Of a stretch of 64,000 nt of DNA, positions 57,501 to 64,000 are shown piece after piece. The notes below the pieces were generated by a model, which was given only the letters and a program-made list of their open reading frames with translations, was not told the DNA's origin and ran no database searches. Position numbers and translations under genes: made by a program. Source of the DNA: Fennellomyces sp. T-0311 (taxonomy: Eukaryota; Mucoromycota; Mucoromycetes; Mucorales; Lichtheimiaceae); contig JALLLT010000034.1 in NCBI GenBank assembly GCA_025266875.1, positions 124,001 through 188,000 of the forward strand, given 5' to 3'. How positions within the stretch are numbered: the stretch's first letter is position 1; each line of letters starts with the position of its first letter.

Positions 57501-59602
57501 TTTTAACAACGAAGGTGCTTTTTTTTACGGGCCAGGTACTGAAGTATCCTATCATTCAGTTGATTAAAATGGCCTATAGATTGTGATAGAAAATGTAAGA
57601 CGTATGAGTGCGCTGCTTGATGTTATAATTTGAAGTACATGCACGTGTTATCATACTCTTTACAAGGGCGGCACAGCAGAAGAATGTCCTGACTATTCAA
57701 AGCAGTATTGCCAAAACAAGAGATCATATTTATTAAAGCGAAAAGAGAAGTCATCGCGTTGACTTACTCTGTCATGCCACTTACTGATACTATTCTACCA
57801 TATTCCATTAGTTCGACATCTCCTCTTCCGTGATAGTTATAATGGAGCTCTGATAGCATGAAGTTTAACGCACGCGTATATAAAAGCGAGTCTTAATTCT
57901 TACTGTGGCAATGTTTGGTAGCATATTTTTGTGAGGCATAAAAGACTTTCTGAAGTATCTCTATTGACTCCCGATACAGCGATGAGAACCTGGCAATATG
58001 GTATATGATCAATTACACGCTGTATGAGTCACATGATTTTCCAGTTCGAACCAAATCGTTCAGTATTACGTTCTGGGTCTTTTTGGCTACTGTTAGATAT
58101 TTTCGAGCACTTGAATAACTTGATTGGCTTCTTGATGATTTCACTCAATAACATATAGTAAGGTTCGGTCTGCGTTACGTGCTCTTTTTTTTTTACGTAG
58201 TAGCACTTTGATTGTTCCAGTTTTAAGGCATTTGTTCGGTGTCAGTTGGAACACTTGACCACTCTACACTTGCCGTTCACGTGTTCTTTAGTAACCGTCT
58301 CATTCAATGTCAAATGTAATGTAATGTAGCTCGATTTTAAGAGCCTGTAATTAGCAGGTCATTCTGATTCTCTGCTTCAGTCGTACGCAGATTTTGTAGT
58401 ATTCGTGGAAGACGCTGTTCATAGCCGAGATGGAAAAGGTAAGATAAGCACTTGCGAGACGGATCATTTTGGTGCACGGAGCTTCAAGGAGAGGATGTAC
58501 CAAAATAGGTGCTTTCCGGATCCATAAAATGTAATTAATGCTGCTATTACTGACACTTTGGTCGCACCAAAATCAAGAATGTGCTCATGCCCGCTGTCTT
58601 ATTAATTCGCAACGGATCCCATCATTTGCCGATAAGCTTCTATTTTTGTTTAAAAAACAAGATCTAAACAGGGATAAACACGTAGGGGAGAGCATATTGC
58701 ATGTTAGGAAATCTTGACCTGAAACGGACGGCTCTTGCAACTAGATGACTTGGAAGCAACGGCTTATTAGCGTACGATTTTGCGATTGGGCTTCGGACAC
58801 CCAAATGCATTAGGGCTCATATTCACGTTGCATCTGGCTGTATGGTAATCGGAACTGTGGGCCGATATGGGTGGCCAAGGCTTACGATTCTTTAGATGCC
58901 GTTTAAGACATTTCCTTCGACAGACGGACCAAGTTGCTTCTCGCTTTGCAGTAACAGTATTGCTCTCTTGCTTCAGACGGGCTAACAGAGCTCCGCTTAC
59001 TCCCATGGGTATTCTATCGGGCCATTGCCATGTAACTCCATTCGATTACGATGGCACAGTCTATATGTAAGTGATCGCAGATAGCGAGCAGAGGACTCCT
59101 TTGGAAGTGCGGGGCCCAAAGGTGAGATAACACGGAATTTCTTCGAGTTTGCAGGAGCGGTGTGACTTGCTGCAGAAGGGTTGGTGTGGCAGCTGGGCCT
59201 TTCGCCAGTCTCTCTTCTCTCTTCCCCTTTTCGCCAGCCAGTATACCGAACGTAAGAAAAAAAAAGATCAGCTTTTCCCATCATCTCTTTTCATCTGGAC
59301 AAAAAGACTCAATTTACTTCACCTACATCCGAAATCCTCCCTTAGCCTTTGTTGGTTTCTTTTTTTTAAGCACGTCGTAAAAAAAAAGGACATCCTCTCT
59401 AGCTCATCCGTTAAGCGCGAGAAACAGAAAAAAAAAAAGAAAGCGCCAACGATTCTCGACCAAACTAGTAAAGTATTCCTAATGAACGAGTGTTGGGATG
59501 CCCCAGCTCATTCCCGACGGGGAGGGTGGGAGGGGGGACACTGGGGACAGGGCAAAAAAAAGTAAGGGGATATTGACAGCTTTTGTTTCTTTGTCTGCAG
59601 TG
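54520..59602. other. Large gene-poor region, 5 kb
   Basis: The longest stretch without a gene I can support. Open frames such as 54704-55096 and 56082-56513 (plus) are Lys-rich or low-complexity, with no domain and no splice-consistent continuation. The sequence is AT-rich with many homopolymer runs. The last 450 bp (59150-59602) is CT-rich and probably the promoter and 5' UTR of PP1; TGCAG just before the ATG suggests a 5' UTR intron. No transposon termini recognised. Confidence 0.5.
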
Positions 59603-60927
<1,325 letters not shown>

Positions 60928-61118
60928 AAAACAAACCAAAAACGATTCCCAAAATGCGTGTTTTTCGAGAGTTTTTCCCTTCTCAACCGAAAACCTTCTT
61001 TTCCCGTATGTGTCTTTTAACATCTCCCTCTTTCTACAGCCTCTCTCTCTCTCTATACTTGAACCTCCATCATCTACTCTTCTTCATTACATCTTTTGTT
61101 GTGCACGACCTTGAGGGT

Positions 61119-62497
61119 TCAGTCTTGGCAGATTCGTGCCATAGGATGCTGGAGGGCATGGTTCGCGATGCGTTGGTCCAGATCGTGCCAGTACGGGATC
61201 TTGGATATTTTCTTTAGATCTGTATCCACCAGCTTGATATCGTACGACCAGACGCTGCCATCGTCAAGCTGGATTGTCCTATTACTAATTTGTGGCGTGT
61301 GAGAACTTTTTCTGGCGAGAGATATGCAACTGACTCGCTCACCTTGGATGGCTAGGCGTGATCGATATAAAAATGGAGCAATCTTTCAGTACCGCCGACA
61401 AGACATGCTCGTACACATACTGACTGTCCGCATCACCTAACAATTTTTTCACACGTACGTTCGTGTCATTATCAAGAATGCAGGCTTCTTGTATGTGTTA
61501 CCTGGGACAGCGGATTTGTCTCTCGTTTTGAACCTTTCCACCACGCTTCGCCACCGATCAATGTCGTACGCTGGCAAGGAACTGCCGTTCAGTTTTGAAT
61601 ACATCGGAAGAATCCCCTCAATATTGAGCTGATCCAGATCCCGCTGTAAATTTCGCAGTAGGGGCAGTAACGGCTCTCTCAAAAGGATCGCCGTGATCAG
61701 ATCAACGACATGCGGATGGTTGCCGTGGATACTCATTTTGCTATGGATGGGTTCGCTTTTCAGTGCCTGTAGCGCACGCTTCATCCGCACCGGGTCCATC
61801 GAGTAAAGATCCATTGGACAGTAGTCCAGGTCACTCCGACTGTGCTTATACCAGCTGTGCATGCAGAAGCGACACGTCGTTGCTTTGAGTAACTTAAATT
61901 CAGGTCGAATAAATGGTGATTGGGGCTTAAAACCCCACTTGGGCTTTTTTTTTATGAGCTTCTTGTTACCTTTTAATGTCGACAGTGCAGGATTAAACAA
62001 ATGACTAACCTTGATTTCGACCGTGATGGTCTTGTTGTAAGTCAGGTCAGGTGCAAGACATGCCCAAGATTGATCCAGGTCAATGGTCCGTGCACGTCGA
62101 TGATCGGGGCGATCGTGGCGGATCTTTTGGGCAATGGCTTTCAGGAACGTTGGCGTGACAGCAACACAGGTCTACAAACCAAACCGGTAAGTTACGAGGG
62201 GAGAGCAACAAGCAGTGTCAAGCAGGATGGGAACAGGGCGGTACCAACGGAACAATGTAGTCCCCGAGCAAGGCGCCGATAACATGGCGAGCAAAGACGG
62301 GCTGGAAACGCGCATCGAGCGACGACTCTTTCTGCAGACGGAGGATTTGTCCCACCTTAGTGGAACAAGTTAGGGAGGGCGAAGGGGTGTGTGTGTGGCA
62401 GCGCAAGCAGACGTACGTAGAACGGGTCCTGCCCTGTGTATCGCAGCACAATGTTCTGGTTGCCTTCGGCCAGGTAGATCCAATCAGCAGGGTTCAT
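61119..62497 (-). CDS. IPK1: Inositol-pentakisphosphate 2-kinase
   Basis: Minus strand, at least six exons. The first reads [20 protein letters not shown], the nucleotide-binding start of IPK1. Later: [80 protein letters not shown], and the hallmark [28 protein letters not shown] (Cys/His zinc site and inositide-binding region). The C-terminus reads [20 protein letters not shown] then [16 protein letters not shown], with the DLD-type metal-binding segment. It phosphorylates InsP5 at the 2-position to make InsP6, needed for mRNA export. It is convergent with PP1, 191 bp between stops. The intron around 61340-61450 is approximate. Confidence 0.9.
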
Positions 62498-62929
62498 TCC
62501 CACAAGTTGTTTGGACAGAAAGCACAAGATCTATTTATTTTCATGCGGCCATCGATTTCAGGTCCAAAAAAAAGGGCGCGTCACGGTGTAACGGGTGCAA
62601 ATTCGCTACCAATGTGACAAGAGCTGATGGGCTCTTGCGGTATGGCAATCAAGACATATCGAGCGCATAATTTTTTAAATGGGGGGCTCGCCAGGCTTCG
62701 CTCCAAGCTGGAGCCCCCCTCCGTTTCATAAGCAACACAGTACAATAAAAAGAAAAACAGACATGTTCTGGACTTTTGACAGTTTGCACACGCTCTCCAG
62801 CTAAACTCCTGGCTGTAACTTTTGCCCTTTTAAAGCGCAGGGCCTATTTTTTGCTTTTTTTTTTCTTGTGCTCCTGTGAACGGAACTCTTTCTTTCCTTT
62901 TTCCCCAAAAATAACGGTCTTCTTTTTGC
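62498..62929. other. Divergent intergenic region between IPK1 and VTS1
   Basis: About 430 bp with a GC-rich hairpin (listed separately) and T-rich, CT-rich promoter-like sequence just before the VTS1 ATG. Confidence 0.6.
62681..62719. repeat. GC-rich hairpin
   Basis: GGGGGGCTC pairs with GAGCCCCCC (9-bp perfect stem), and AGGCTT / AAGCTG continue partial pairing toward the loop. It stands out against an AT-rich intergenic background. Confidence 0.8.
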
Positions 62930-64000
62930 ATGTCCTCCACACAAACTAGTTACCCGCGATCCCCACTGCCCGATGCATTCTCCTCACTCCTGAACAACTC
63001 GTCGTCCGCCCGCCCCAAGGTCGACAGTCTTGGCATGTCTGCCGCAGCATCATCGCCGGAGCAATACCCCGTGAAATCGTCGTCGTCAACGCTGCAACCA
63101 CCGTCATCCGAAGCCGCGCCTGTGACGAGGCCATTTGCCCAGCGCAATCCGCGCCCGCTGTCCGAGGTCATTCGGCCTGAGAGCTATATTTCTCCCGAAA
63201 GTGAGTGGTACACACATATAAAAAATATCCCCATAACCCCTTTGGTACGAAAGAGAAACAAGGGGCTAATTTGCTATTCTTTATGTTCGTGTGTTAGCCG
63301 AGGCGCTTGACAAATGGTTCGAGGATCTGCAAGAGTACGAGCAGAATCTAGAAAGCATGGCGTCAGCCAGCCTTGACACGCGCTTCAAGGACGAGCTGCA
63401 GCATGTCGACCAATGGTTCAGCTATCTCAACGAAGCCGAGCGCACCGCAACCGTCTACAGTCTCCTTCAGCACTCAAACCAGGTGCAGATCCGCTTCTTC
63501 ATCACCGTGTTGCAGCAAATGGGCAAGAAGGATCCTGTCGGTTCCCTTTTGTCTCCTGCACATCCGGAAAAGTGTACGTTCGCCTTTTACTGCTTTAGGA
63601 AACTTGGTTATTCATGCATCTTTTTTTTAGCGGACATGCAAGCTCAGCTGGCAGGCGCCATGGCAAAGGCTGAGCTCGAGGCTAGTCAGAAGTTACTGTC
63701 TGTGCTGCCATATCGCACCGGTCACTCGGCCGCCGCCGTCGCAGCAGCAGCACGTAATGCGGATAGGCACTCATTCGCGCTTGGCGAGGCAGATGAGCAC
63801 CGCCTGCTCAGCAGTCTTGGCCCGGACTTTTTAGCTGGTCAGCGCACGTCAGCGTCGTCATTTGGTATGGTCGAAGATCCGTTTGTCCGCTCGCGTCTGA
63901 AACCCCAAGCTCGTACTCCTGTCTTTAATAATTCCGCAAGACCACGGTCCGTGATCGAGGGCGATCTGTCATCTATCTTTAGCAATGGCGGATGGTCGTC
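62930..64000 (+). CDS. VTS1: VTS1 (Smaug-type RNA-binding protein), 3' end outside window
   Basis: Exons 62930 to about 63200, about 63299-63573 and from about 63631 on. After a Ser-rich N-terminus comes the Vts1 helical domain: EALDKWFEDLQEYEQNLESM, ASASLDTRFKDELQHVDQWF, SYLNEAERTATVYSLLQHSN and QVQIRFFITVLQQMGKKDPV, then LLSPAHPEK and ADMQAQLAGAMAKAELEASQ, all typical of fungal Vts1. The C-terminal SAM domain that binds stem-loop RNA lies beyond base 64000. In yeast Vts1 recruits the deadenylase machinery to mRNAs carrying Smaug recognition elements. Start chosen as the first ATG, after a T-rich promoter-like stretch. Confidence 0.92.

Overview
The window looks like a nuclear contig from a filamentous fungus of the Mucoromycota, most likely Mucorales. 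Genes sit on both strands and are cut by many short GT-AG introns, mostly 43-80 nt. The conserved proteins are fungal or eukaryotic (VAC14, PP1, IPK1, prefoldin 5, COX subunit IV, VTS1). The accessory genes match multicopy families I associate with Mucorales. The genus cannot be fixed from sequence alone. All assignments come from reading translations by eye; no database search was run.

Layout. 1-9.3 kb is a dense housekeeping block: the 3' part of a fungal two-module amidohydrolase, VAC14 (PI(3,5)P2 scaffold), an MIT-domain protein and a WRKY-like zinc-finger regulator. 9.4-10.0 kb holds a DUF1748/mitofissin-like gene. About 10.0-24.8 kb is an accessory island. It contains a decayed Tc1/mariner element with long inverted repeats, and a 1.5-1.6 kb inverted segmental duplication (11.9-13.5 and 17.6-19.2 kb) of a putative PD-(D/E)XK-like family, with one copy whole and one broken. 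It also has a tandem repeat, a coding relic, a spliced orphan gene and a frameshifted gene of a second nuclease-like family with the motif IEVQH. 24.9-26.6 kb returns to housekeeping (prefoldin 5, COX subunit IV).

27.6-33.3 kb is an F-box locus: two tandem TPR/F-box/LRR paralogues, the first carrying three frameshifts and the second intact, plus a decayed F-box/LRR relic. 34.9-54.4 kb is a sparse run: an SLMAP-like FHA tail-anchored protein, a Gly/Tyr-rich protein, a sorbitol/polyol dehydrogenase, a TMX-type transmembrane thioredoxin, a DEDDy 3'-5' exonuclease, a signal-peptide-bearing inorganic pyrophosphatase, a homeodomain regulator and a PH-domain protein. After about 5 kb with no gene I can support, 59.6-64.0 kb holds PP1 catalytic subunit, IPK1 (convergent with PP1) and the 5' part of VTS1, which runs off the window.

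Most conserved genes act independently (lipid and inositol-phosphate signalling, phosphatase, ER redox, RNA control), and I see no metabolic cluster. The least explained material is the 10-25 kb island, where recently duplicated lineage-specific nuclease-like families sit beside a dead transposon, and the F-box locus.
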